From CAZXNF01 sp050741255 (GTDB lineage: Bacteria; Pseudomonadota; Gammaproteobacteria; Burkholderiales; SG8-41), in assembly GCA_050741255.1 (NCBI GenBank), contig JBOIEQ010000059.1:1-24347 (forward strand): DNA of 24,347 bases. The letters run 5' to 3'. Within the stretch, counting starts at the first letter, position 1; the number at the start of each line of letters is the position of its first letter. The translations under genes and the position numbers were made by a program. Of the stretch, positions 1 through 6,447 are shown one piece after another. A model generated the notes under the pieces. That model saw only the letters and a program-made list of their open reading frames with translations, made no database searches and had not been told where the DNA came from.

Positions 1-84
1 GTACTCATGATCCTGCAGTCGGATGCGTTCCGTTCGGGCAACGTGCACACCGGCATCATCGAACAGGTCATGAAGAAAAAATGA
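1..84 (+). CDS. C-terminal end of a probable biotin carboxylase subunit (partial)
   Basis: An open frame runs in from the left edge and ends at TGA 82-84, giving 27 residues that end in three lysines. The segment FRSGNVHTGIIEQ resembles the closing stretch of acetyl/propionyl/pyruvate carboxylase biotin-carboxylase subunits, where a pattern like F-x-x-G-N-V-x-T-x-F-I-E is common near the C-terminus. This is a match by eye to a short tail, so the family call is tentative. The stop overlaps the ATG of the next gene (ATGA, 81-84), so it is certainly part of the same operon and probably translationally coupled to the acyl-CoA synthetase subunits that follow. A carboxylase beside an acyl-CoA synthetase would suit CoA-ester catabolism. 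Confidence 0.5.
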   Translation, partial: VLMILQSDAFRSGNVHTGIIEQVMKKK

Positions 85-773
85 AAGCGGACGAACTGAT
101 CGAGCAGGCCAGGGCCCGCGGGTCGCTGGACGAGCGCGCCGGCAAGGCGCTGCTGACGGCCTACGGCGTCGCCGTGCCGCAGTCGGTGATCGTGAAGTCA
201 CCCGATGCCGTGGCCGGAGCGCTGGCGGGGCTCAAACCCCCGTTTGTGGTCAAGGTCATGTCGCCCGACATCCTGCATAAAAGCGATGTCGGCGGCGTGA
301 AAGTCGGTCTTGTGGAGGTGGCCGCGGTGGCGGATGCCATCCGCACGATGCAGGCGGTGCCCGCGATCGCCAAGGCAAAGATCGAAGGTTTCCTCGTGGA
401 AGAAATGGCCCCGCGCGGCGTGGAAGTCGTGATCGGCGGCGTGCGCGACGCCGATTTCGGGCCGATGGTGATGGTGGGACTCGGCGGCATTTTCGTCGAG
501 GTGCTGAAGGACGTCGCGTTTCGCATCTGTCCGATCACTCGCGTCGACGCGGCCGAGATGCTGGACGAGCTGAAAGGCGCGAAGGTGCTGGATGGCGCCC
601 GCGGCGGCATCAAGGCTTCGCGCGAGGCCATCGTGGATGCGTTGCTCAAGGTCGGCGGCGAAGGCGGCCTGCTGCTCACGCACGCTTCCAGCATCAGGGA
701 AGCAGACATCAATCCGCTCATTGTTTCCGAGCGCGGCGCCGTGGCCGCCGATGCACGTTTTATTCTGGGCTGA
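81..773 (+). CDS. Acetate/acyl-CoA ligase (ADP-forming) beta subunit, ATP-grasp domain
   Basis: This 230-residue protein is a stand-alone ATP-grasp domain of the ADP-forming acyl-CoA synthetase family. These enzymes interconvert acyl-CoA + ADP + Pi with acid + CoA + ATP in the cytoplasm. Visible family features are a nucleotide-binding stretch at residues 55-77 (VVKVMSPDILHKSDVGGVKV), the strand FLVEEM at 104-109, the block GVEVVIGGVRDADFGPMVMV at 113-132, a glycine turn GLGGIF at 133-138, and the metal-binding EADINPLIV at 207-215. The length is normal for a separate beta subunit. The ATG overlaps the upstream stop, and the alpha subunit starts two bases after this stop, so the two should be co-translated. 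The acyl substrate cannot be read from sequence. Confidence 0.9.
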   Translation: MKADELIEQARARGSLDERAGKALLTAYGVAVPQSVIVKSPDAVAGALAGLKPPFVVKVMSPDILHKSDVGGVKVGLVEVAAVADAIRTMQAVPAIAKAKIEGFLVEEMAPRGVEVVIGGVRDADFGPMVMVGLGGIFVEVLKDVAFRICPITRVDAAEMLDELKGAKVLDGARGGIKASREAIVDALLKVGGEGGLLLTHASSIREADINPLIVSERGAVAADARFILG

Positions 774-775
774 AT

Positions 776-2221
776 ATGAACGACGCCTTCAAGGAGTTCA
801 CGCCGCTGTTCGAGCCGAAAACCGTCGCCGTCGTCGGCGCCTCCACCAAGGGCGGCGCATTGCCCAACGTCTTCATCAAGCGCATCCAGACGCTCGGCTT
901 CAAAGGACCGATTTATCCGATTCACCCGACGGCGACCGAGATCGACGGTCTGCCGGCCTACAAGACGCTGGGCGACACGCCGGAGCCGGTGGACTATGCG
1001 TTCATCGCGATCGCCGCCGCGCAGGTCGCGCCGCTGATCGAAGCGGCCAAGGGGCGCGTGCGCTTCGCGCAAGTCGTCTCCAGCGGTTTCGGCGAGGTCG
1101 AAGAGGGCAAGGCGTTGCAGGCGGCGCTGATCGTGGCGGCGAAAGCCAGCGGTACGCGCGTGCTGGGCCCGAACTGCCTCGGCATCTACACGCCGCGCGG
1201 CAAGATCACCTTCACCGACAACTGCCCGCCGGAACCGGGTGCGATCGGCATCATTTCGCAGAGCGGCGGCCTCGGCACCGACATCATCCGGCGCGGCATC
1301 AATCGCGGCCTGGGTTTCTCCGGATTGGTCTCCGTCGGCAACGCCGCCGACGTCAATCCCAACGATTTGCTCGAGTACTATCTCGCGGACCCGCAGACCA
1401 AAGTCATCGGGATGTATCTCGAAACGGCGAAGGATGGGCGTCGGCTGTTCGACATCCTGCGGTCAGCCCAGTCGCGGAAGCCGGTGGTGATCCTCAAGGG
1501 CGGGCGTACGGCACAGGGACTGGCCGCGGCCGCCTCGCATACGGGTTCGCTCGCGGGCGATGAGCGTGCATGGCTCGCACTGTCCGCGCAGACCGGCTGC
1601 GTGCTCGCGGAAACGCTGGAAGACTTTCTCGACATGCTGGGCGCCTTCCAGCGCCTGACGCCACGTCCCGACCATCCGATCCGGCGCGTCGTCCTGTTCG
1701 GCAACGGCGGCGGCACCAGCGTGCTGGCGACCGATTTCTTTGCGCGCGTCGGCCTCGATGTGATTCCCTTTGAAGCGCCCACGCTCGGCGCGCTCGCCGC
1801 GCTCAAGCTACCGCCCGGTTCCAGCATCACCAATCCGGTGGACTGTCCGGTGGGCACGCTGCAGCAGGACGAAGGCCGCGTCGCGCAGAAGATCCTCGAT
1901 GCCATCTATTCCCACGGCGCACCCGATGCGCTGGTCGTGCACCTCAACATGGTGGCCTTCGCGGGCCGCACCAAGCCCGAGGTGCTGGACAATCTTATGC
2001 AGGCGGTGGTGCGCGTGCAGTCGCAGTATCCGAACCAGTCGCACTTCGTGCTGGTCCTGCGTTCGGATGGCGATCCGGAGATCGAAAAGCGCAAGCGCGC
2101 CTTTCGCGAACGCGCCGTCGCGCTGGGCATCCCGGTGTTCGACGAAATGAGCAATGCTGGCCGCGCGTTGTCCGCGCTGGCACAGGTCGAGCGCTTCCGA
2201 CGGGCGCGCCAGCTGGCGTGA
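776..2221 (+). CDS. Acetate/acyl-CoA ligase (ADP-forming) alpha subunit, CoA-binding
   Basis: This 481-residue protein is the partner of the ATP-grasp subunit just upstream. It opens with a Rossmann-type CoA-binding domain (TVAVVGASTKGG at 16-27, SSGFGE at 102-107, GPNCLGIYTP at 131-140), continues with a succinyl-CoA-ligase-like domain (IISQSGGLGTD at 159-169, VSVGNAADVN at 185-194), and has the segment ASHTGSLAGDE at 253-263. The histidine in that segment (H255) corresponds to the phosphohistidine of ADP-forming acetyl-CoA synthetases. In many bacteria alpha and beta are fused; here they are split in the order beta-alpha. Its TGA overlaps the GTG start of the next gene (2218-2221), implying coupling with the Fe-ADH-like protein. 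Confidence 0.9.
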   Translation: MNDAFKEFTPLFEPKTVAVVGASTKGGALPNVFIKRIQTLGFKGPIYPIHPTATEIDGLPAYKTLGDTPEPVDYAFIAIAAAQVAPLIEAAKGRVRFAQVVSSGFGEVEEGKALQAALIVAAKASGTRVLGPNCLGIYTPRGKITFTDNCPPEPGAIGIISQSGGLGTDIIRRGINRGLGFSGLVSVGNAADVNPNDLLEYYLADPQTKVIGMYLETAKDGRRLFDILRSAQSRKPVVILKGGRTAQGLAAAASHTGSLAGDERAWLALSAQTGCVLAETLEDFLDMLGAFQRLTPRPDHPIRRVVLFGNGGGTSVLATDFFARVGLDVIPFEAPTLGALAALKLPPGSSITNPVDCPVGTLQQDEGRVAQKILDAIYSHGAPDALVVHLNMVAFAGRTKPEVLDNLMQAVVRVQSQYPNQSHFVLVLRSDGDPEIEKRKRAFRERAVALGIPVFDEMSNAGRALSALAQVERFRRARQLA

Positions 2222-3414
2222 GCGCACACGATTTTCGCGCGGTCGCGTTTCCCGCCCGCCTCTACAGCGGGCAGGACGCCTTGGAGCAACTCCCCGCCGA
2301 AGTCGAACGGGCTCGCGCAAAACGAGCATTCGTCATGTGCGGCCGCACCGTCTCGCGCAAAACGCCGCTGGTGGACCGCATCGCCGGGCTGCTCGGCGAA
2401 CGCTATGCCGGCCGCTACGACGGGATGGACAAGGACACCTCATTCGCCGCCGTGCAGGCAGCAACGGCTGCCGCGCGCGAAGCCGGCGCCGATCTGCTGA
2501 TCGCCGTCGGCGCCGGCAGCGTGATCCAGGGCACGCGGGTGGTGGCCATCCTGTTGGCCGAAACCGACCCGGTCGAAAAGCTCATTACGCAGTATCCGGA
2601 GCATGGCGCTGCCATCAGCCCGAAGCTGCGCGCGCCCAAGCTGCCGATCGTCAATGTGCTGACGGCGCCGACCACCGCGCAGAATCGCGCCGGCTCGGCG
2701 GTGAAGAATCCGGCGCTCGATCACCGCATGGAGTTCTTCGATCCCAAGACGCGGCCCCTGGCGGTGTTCTGGGACGCCGAGGCGCTGCTGACCGCGCCGG
2801 CGTCGCTGATGCGCACGACGGCGTGCTCGGTGTACTGGCGCGGGGCGATGAATCTCGCGGCCGTGGACCTGCCCCCGTTGGTCGAAGGTGACCGGTTGCA
2901 GGCTTTCCGGCTGGCGGCGCGTGCGCTGCCCCGCGTGGACGACCCGACGGACTGGCAGGCCCGCGTCGATCTGTGCGCCGCCGCCTGGCTGCACAACCGC
3001 GAGGCCGATGTCGGCGGCATGGCCGTCAAGAAGACCTGGGTCGCGCGGGCGGTCTATGCCTTCGCGACCGCGTTGTTCAACCTCCACCCCGAGGTCGGGC
3101 AGGGCGAAGCCAATGCGGCGCTGACGCCCGGCGTGATGCGCGCACTCGGCGGACGCGATCCCGAGGCACATGCCCGATTGGCCGCTGCGCTAGGGTCGAA
3201 CGATTCTTCGCCCGAAGGGGTGGCCGCGCACCTGGAAGGAACGTTCACCGCACTGGGCATGCCCGTGCGACTGTCGCAGCTCGGCGTTCCGCGCACGGCG
3301 CTGGCGACGGTGCTCGAGCATTCCCTGAAGAACTTCAACGCCGATCCCAAACGCGAGTTCGTGCGCGAGCGGCCGGCGCTGGAAGCAGCGCTCGCCGCCG
3401 CTTGGAGCGCCTAA
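2218..3414 (+). CDS. Iron-containing alcohol dehydrogenase family protein, apparently without metal ligands
   Basis: The 398-residue protein has the group III (Fe-ADH/maleylacetate reductase/dehydroquinate-synthase-like) layout: an N-terminal nucleotide-binding half with GAGSVIQGTR at about 98-107, where the family has GGGSxxD or GGGSxxG, then an all-helical half. By eye the metal ligands are missing. The usual G-x-D-A-x-x-H-A motif is replaced by TACSVYWRGAMN, putting Ser and Arg at the Asp and His positions. The second histidine cluster and the HG motif are replaced by VYAFATALFNLHPEVGQGEA, with Gln where HG begins. It could therefore be a divergent dehydrogenase, a non-redox lyase or synthase, or a binding protein. 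The GTG start overlaps the previous stop. The last codons and TAA lie in the left arm of the inverted-repeat element that follows. Confidence 0.8.
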   Translation: MSAHDFRAVAFPARLYSGQDALEQLPAEVERARAKRAFVMCGRTVSRKTPLVDRIAGLLGERYAGRYDGMDKDTSFAAVQAATAAAREAGADLLIAVGAGSVIQGTRVVAILLAETDPVEKLITQYPEHGAAISPKLRAPKLPIVNVLTAPTTAQNRAGSAVKNPALDHRMEFFDPKTRPLAVFWDAEALLTAPASLMRTTACSVYWRGAMNLAAVDLPPLVEGDRLQAFRLAARALPRVDDPTDWQARVDLCAAAWLHNREADVGGMAVKKTWVARAVYAFATALFNLHPEVGQGEANAALTPGVMRALGGRDPEAHARLAAALGSNDSSPEGVAAHLEGTFTALGMPVRLSQLGVPRTALATVLEHSLKNFNADPKREFVRERPALEAALAAAWSA

Positions 3415-3668
3415 CAGCATAAAACACGCGTGTGTTGCGACCAGAATTGTTGATGACGCGAAGGCCGATGGGGCCAAGGTGTCAACCTTGGCTCCGGAGG
3501 CCGACAAAGTCAGCGACGATTCTGGTCGCAACCCTTAGGGCTGGCACGAGTTTGGCCCATGGCGTCGTTATCTGCCTTGACCGTATTCGAATACGGCCGG
3601 CGGCAGATGCCTCGCCCTGAGCCAAACTCGTGACAGCGCATCGCGCGTTTTATGCTGTTAGGCGCTCC
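3404..3668. repeat. Branched inverted-repeat element A (three-way junction)
   Basis: Outer arms 3404-3430 and 3642-3668 are inverted copies matching at 26 of 27 positions. They enclose two separate hairpins. Hairpin 1 (3434-3532) has a 14-bp perfect base (3434-3447 with 3519-3532, core TTGCGACCAGAAT), a weaker middle, and a 7-bp tip CCAAGGT-GTCA-ACCTTGG at 3474-3491. Hairpin 2 (3545-3632) has a 12-bp base (CACGAGTTTGGC with GCCAAACTCGTG), an ATCTGCC/GGCAGAT inner stem, and a perfect 16-bp palindrome CCGTATTCGAATACGG at 3581-3596. There is no room for a protein. The left arm overlaps the last 11 bases of the upstream gene. I see no clear target-site duplication. The design matches the element at 16790-17060. 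Confidence 0.85.
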
Positions 3669-3679
3669 GTTAACAACTG

Positions 3680-3695
3680 CTTACAAAGCGTTACC
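3680..3695. promoter_or_regulatory. Possible response-regulator site: direct TTAC repeat
   Basis: Two TTAC half-sites start 10 bp apart (CTTACAAAGCGTTACC), about 90 bp upstream of the start of the small exported protein. Read on the other strand this is GTAAC-GCTTT-GTAAG, which resembles the GTAAA-N5-GTAAA spacing of CpxR/OmpR-class regulators. One occurrence could be chance. Nothing else convincing is seen between 3669 and 3786 apart from the ribosome-binding site AAGGAA at about 3775. Confidence 0.25.
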
Positions 3696-3786
3696 GTCCG
3701 CCGGTAGTTTTCTCCGAGTCCGGCCGTTAGTGTGTGCGTGGGTCTTATCCCACTAGCCAACCACCACTCACGACAAGGAACCGATC

Positions 3787-4131
3787 ATGATCAAGCACAC
3801 CATTGCCGCGGCGGTCCTCGCCGCTTTTATCGTCCCCGGACTCGCTGCAGCACAGACCCCCGCGCCGAAGGATCCCGCGGCCACCCCCGGCATCGACAAG
3901 CGTCAGGACAACCAGCAGAAGCGCATCGACCAGGGCGTGCAGTCCGGCCAGTTGAACCAGAAGGAAGCCGCGCGCATGGACAAGGGCCAGGCCCGCGTCG
4001 ACAAGATGGAAGACAAGGCCAAGTCCGACGGCGTGGTGACCAAGGACGAACGCCGTCGCCTGCATCACGCGCAGAACAACGAATCGCAGCGCATCCATCG
4101 CCAGAAGCATGACCGGCAGCAGGCTAAATAA
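3787..4131 (+). CDS. Small exported protein with two helix-turn-helix-like repeats, function unknown
   Basis: This 114-residue protein has a clear Sec signal peptide (charged start MIKH, hydrophobic core to about residue 19, AAA-Q cleavage likely after residue 22). The mature part is about 92 residues, very charged and helical, rich in Q, K, R, D and H, with no cysteine. Two similar segments can be aligned: SGQLNQKEAARMDKGQ and SDGVVTKDERRRLHHAQ, each shaped as a short acidic or glycine turn followed by an E-containing helix. The second looks like half of an EF-hand loop, but ligands are incomplete. Similar small periplasmic proteins are common in Betaproteobacteria with unknown role. It has its own AAGGAA ribosome-binding site and is followed by a strong terminator, so it is probably monocistronic. 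Confidence 0.75.
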   Translation: MIKHTIAAAVLAAFIVPGLAAAQTPAPKDPAATPGIDKRQDNQQKRIDQGVQSGQLNQKEAARMDKGQARVDKMEDKAKSDGVVTKDERRRLHHAQNNESQRIHRQKHDRQQAK

Positions 4132-4161
4132 GTTCTCCGCAAGTCCTCGGATGGGTTGATC

Positions 4162-4192
4162 GGCCACGGCGCAAGCCGTGGCCATTTTTTTT
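4162..4192 (+). terminator. Rho-independent terminator after the small exported protein gene
   Basis: A perfect 9-bp stem GGCCACGGC / GCCGTGGCC closes on a GCAA tetraloop (4162-4183). It is followed by one A and a run of eight T (4185-4192). It lies 31 bases after the stop of the small exported protein gene and just before the thioesterase promoter region. It is the only textbook intrinsic terminator I found in the window. Confidence 0.93.
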
Positions 4193-4208
4193 ACCCCGGT
4201 ACGTCGGC

Positions 4209-4214
4209 TAGAAT
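4209..4214 (+). promoter_or_regulatory. Possible -10 element (TAGAAT) for the thioesterase gene
   Basis: TAGAAT lies 29 bases before the ATG at 4244, which would give a short leader. The -35 position falls in the T-run of the preceding terminator and is poor (TTTTTT), so this is a weak call based on the -10 match and on the need for a promoter after a strong terminator. Confidence 0.3.
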
Positions 4215-4243
4215 CGCAGCCTTCCGGATTCCCGAGGCCCCGC

Positions 4244-4636
4244 ATGGACACCCTGCAAGTTGGCATGAAGCACACCCTCAAGTGGACCGTCACCGAGGAT
4301 CTCACGACAGCCCGCGGCGACTACAAGGTGTTCTCCACGCCGGCCATGACCCGCTTCGTGGAAATGGCCTCCCACTACCTCGTGCTGCCGCACCTGAAAC
4401 CCGAACAGGGCCAGGTCGGCGTGGTGGTCAACATCCGCCACATGGCACCGACACCCATTGGCAAGGAAGTCCGCGCGGAAGTCGAGCTGACCGGCATCGA
4501 CCGCCGGATGCTCACGTTCAAGATCGAGGTGTTCGACGATGTGGAGCAGATCGGTGCCGCGACGCACGACCGCTTCGTCGTGGATCTCGACAAGTACATG
4601 GCCAAGCTCAAGGCGAAGCTGGGCGCGCCGGCGTAA
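4244..4636 (+). CDS. FlK-like hotdog-fold acyl-CoA thioesterase
   Basis: The start at 4244 is chosen because GAGG (4234-4237) lies six bases before it. An in-frame ATG at 4178 lies inside the terminator hairpin and would add an unlikely leader. The 130-residue protein fits the single-domain hotdog family of the fluoroacetyl-CoA thioesterase FlK. Residues T32 (STPAMTRF), E40 (VEMAS) and H66 (IRHMAPTP) have the same spacing (8 and 26) as the FlK catalytic Thr42, Glu50 and His76. VGVVVNIRHMAPTPIGKEV is typical of the family. It should hydrolyse an acyl-CoA in the cytoplasm. Most family members do not act on fluoroacetyl-CoA, so the substrate is open. It faces the hydrolase gene across a nine-base gap. 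Confidence 0.85.
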   Translation: MDTLQVGMKHTLKWTVTEDLTTARGDYKVFSTPAMTRFVEMASHYLVLPHLKPEQGQVGVVVNIRHMAPTPIGKEVRAEVELTGIDRRMLTFKIEVFDDVEQIGAATHDRFVVDLDKYMAKLKAKLGAPA

Positions 4637-4645
4637 ACCTTACGG

Positions 4646-5527
4646 TCAGCGTTTCTTCGCCATCGTCGACGGATTCAACGACCGCGGATCGCGCGGCCGC
4701 CAGCGGCCCGAATCCACCAGTGCAAGGAAGTCTCCCACCACTGTGTTGAAGAGCGCGGGTTCTTCCAGGTTCACCACGTGCCCGGTGCCGCCGACCACCG
4801 TCAGCCATGCCGCGGAGCAGACTCGCTTGATGAACAATGCGGGGTCCAGATTCGCGTCGTCTTCGTCGCCGCAGATGACGTGCGTCGGCACGGTCAGCCG
4901 GCGCAGTGCGCGCTCCAAGGCGTAGATCGGCGGACGTTTCGCCTGGATGCCGCGCTGGGTGTTGGCGCTGCCCAGCGCCGAATGCTGTTCGACGCGCCGA
5001 TAGAACTCCGCAAAGCCCCGCGGGTCCTTCTTCAGCAGCGGCACGCGCGAGGGATTGGTTCGGTAAACCGTGACGGACGCCGGCATCCCCTGGGCCAGGA
5101 AGCGCCGCGCTTGCGCCTCGGTATTGCGAAGGAACTCGGCGCGCTTGGCCAGATTGGAACCCGCCCCGGCGCCGACCACGGTCAGCGAGCGCGCCAGGCG
5201 CGGGTGGCGCAGGCCGAATTGCAGCGTGGAATAGGCACCCATCGAGCAGCCGACAATGTGCGCCTTGCGCAGCCCCAGGTGGCGCATGACCACCGCAATG
5301 TCGTCGGTGGCCTTCTGATACGAATAGTGTGAAAGCGCTTTCGGCACGTCCGACGGCGGGTAGCCGCGGGCGTTGAAGGCGATGCAGCGGTAGCGCCGGC
5401 TGAAATAGCGCAGTTGCGCTTCCCAGCTTTCCAGCGAACCGGAAAATTCATGCACGAAGATGATGGGCGTCCCGCGCCCGACTTCTTCGTAGTAGAGCTT
5501 GATGCCACCTGCATCGGCGTAAGGCAT
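4646..5527 (-). CDS. Alpha/beta hydrolase (tandem copy 1)
   Basis: This 293-residue alpha/beta-fold hydrolase has an oxyanion strand FVHEFSG at 24-30, the nucleophile elbow GCSMGA with S95, the acid in GDEDDAN (D223 likely), and H250 in GTGHVVNLEEP. It lacks a signal peptide and is cytoplasmic. It is the last gene of a three-gene operon (MmgE/PrpD, hydrolase 2, this gene). It begins five bases after the stop of its paralogue. Its ribosome-binding site AAGAGG is formed by the final Lys-Lys-Arg codons of that gene. The two proteins have equal length, look roughly 60-65% identical without visible gaps, and share an unusual tail GRWRPRDPR...NPSTMAKKR. Likely substrates are an ester, a lactone or a C-C-bonded diketone; none can be assigned. 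Confidence 0.9.
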   Translation of the reverse strand: MPYADAGGIKLYYEEVGRGTPIIFVHEFSGSLESWEAQLRYFSRRYRCIAFNARGYPPSDVPKALSHYSYQKATDDIAVVMRHLGLRKAHIVGCSMGAYSTLQFGLRHPRLARSLTVVGAGAGSNLAKRAEFLRNTEAQARRFLAQGMPASVTVYRTNPSRVPLLKKDPRGFAEFYRRVEQHSALGSANTQRGIQAKRPPIYALERALRRLTVPTHVICGDEDDANLDPALFIKRVCSAAWLTVVGGTGHVVNLEEPALFNTVVGDFLALVDSGRWRPRDPRSLNPSTMAKKR

Positions 5528-5532
5528 GGCAA

Positions 5533-6414
5533 TTACCTCTTCTTGGCCATCGTCGACGGGTTATAAAACCGCGGATCGCGCGGGCGCCAGCGGCCGGATT
5601 CGACCAGCGCGAAGAAGTCGTCCGTCATGCGGTTGAAGAGCCCCGGCTCTTCGAGATTGACCGCGTGACCGGTGTTGGCAACCGTCGTCAGCGCGGCCGA
5701 CGGGCACACGCGCTTGATGAAGAGCGACGGTTCCAGGCAATTGTTGTCTTCGTCGCCCGTGACCATGTGCAGCGGGACTTTCAGTTTCTTCAGTCCCCGC
5801 TCCAGCATGTAGACCGTGGGGCGCTTCGCTTGCACCCCGCGCAGGGTGTTCGCGCTGCCGAGGGCCGAATGATTGGCGAACTCGGCGCAGAAGTGCGAGA
5901 AGCCGCGCGGATCCTTGTTCTGGAACTGGATGCGCGACGGACCGATCTGGTACGGCTTGACCGCTTCCCGCGTTCCCAGCGTCTCGAAGCGGCGCGCCAT
6001 GACTTCCGTGTCGGCCAGGAACTGCTTGCGCTTGTCGGGATCCGAGCCGTAGCCGACGCCGATGGCGGTGAGCGAGCGCGCCATGCGCGGGTACCGCAAT
6101 CCGAAGTGCAGCACCGCGTAGCCGCCCATCGAGCAGCCGACGATATGGGCCTTGCGGATCTTCAAATGCTTCATCACCGCGGCGATATCGTCGGTCGCAT
6201 GTGCCTGGGAGTACTTCGACACGGCTTTCGGCACGTCCGACGGGGGATAGCCGCGGGCGTTGAAAGCGATGCAGCGATAGCGACGGCTAAAATAGCGCAG
6301 CTGCGCTTCCCAGCTGTACAGGTCATCGGCGTACTCATGCACGAACACGACCGGATACCCCTTGCCGGCCTCCTCGTAGTACAGGTGGACCCCGTTGGCG
6401 TTGGCGTAAGGCAT
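5533..6414 (-). CDS. Alpha/beta hydrolase (tandem copy 2)
   Basis: This is the paralogue of the 4646-5527 gene, also 293 residues. It has the same catalytic layout: FVHEYAD near residue 24, GCSMGG with S95, GDEDNNC with D223, and NTGHAVNLEEP with H250. The stretch from SWEAQLRYFSRRYRCIAF to the GYPPSDVPKA motif is the same in both copies. The differences concentrate in residues 28-32, 120-170 and the cap region, as expected for a duplicated pair that diverged in substrate pocket. It starts 33 bases after the MmgE/PrpD gene with a good ribosome-binding site (GGAGAA), so it belongs to the same transcript. Family membership is certain; the reaction is unknown. Confidence 0.9.
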   Translation of the reverse strand: MPYANANGVHLYYEEAGKGYPVVFVHEYADDLYSWEAQLRYFSRRYRCIAFNARGYPPSDVPKAVSKYSQAHATDDIAAVMKHLKIRKAHIVGCSMGGYAVLHFGLRYPRMARSLTAIGVGYGSDPDKRKQFLADTEVMARRFETLGTREAVKPYQIGPSRIQFQNKDPRGFSHFCAEFANHSALGSANTLRGVQAKRPTVYMLERGLKKLKVPLHMVTGDEDNNCLEPSLFIKRVCPSAALTTVANTGHAVNLEEPGLFNRMTDDFFALVESGRWRPRDPRFYNPSTMAKKR

Positions 6415-6447
6415 GCGGCGTTCTCCGTGAGGTGATGCGACCGGTGG

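Noticed and set aside
3409..3663. Integron attC site: GCCTAAC and GTTAGGC fit the RYYYAAC/GTTRRRY core sites at the ends of element A.
   Set aside because: The distance is about 255 bp, longer than usual attC sites. The arms are complementary well beyond the core sites, there are two independent inner hairpins, and no integrase or cassette array is present. Element B, of the same design, lacks the core sequence.
4178..4243. Upstream in-frame start giving a 152-residue thioesterase.
   Set aside because: That ATG lies inside the intrinsic terminator and adds residues that do not belong to the hotdog fold; ATG 4244 has a proper ribosome-binding site.
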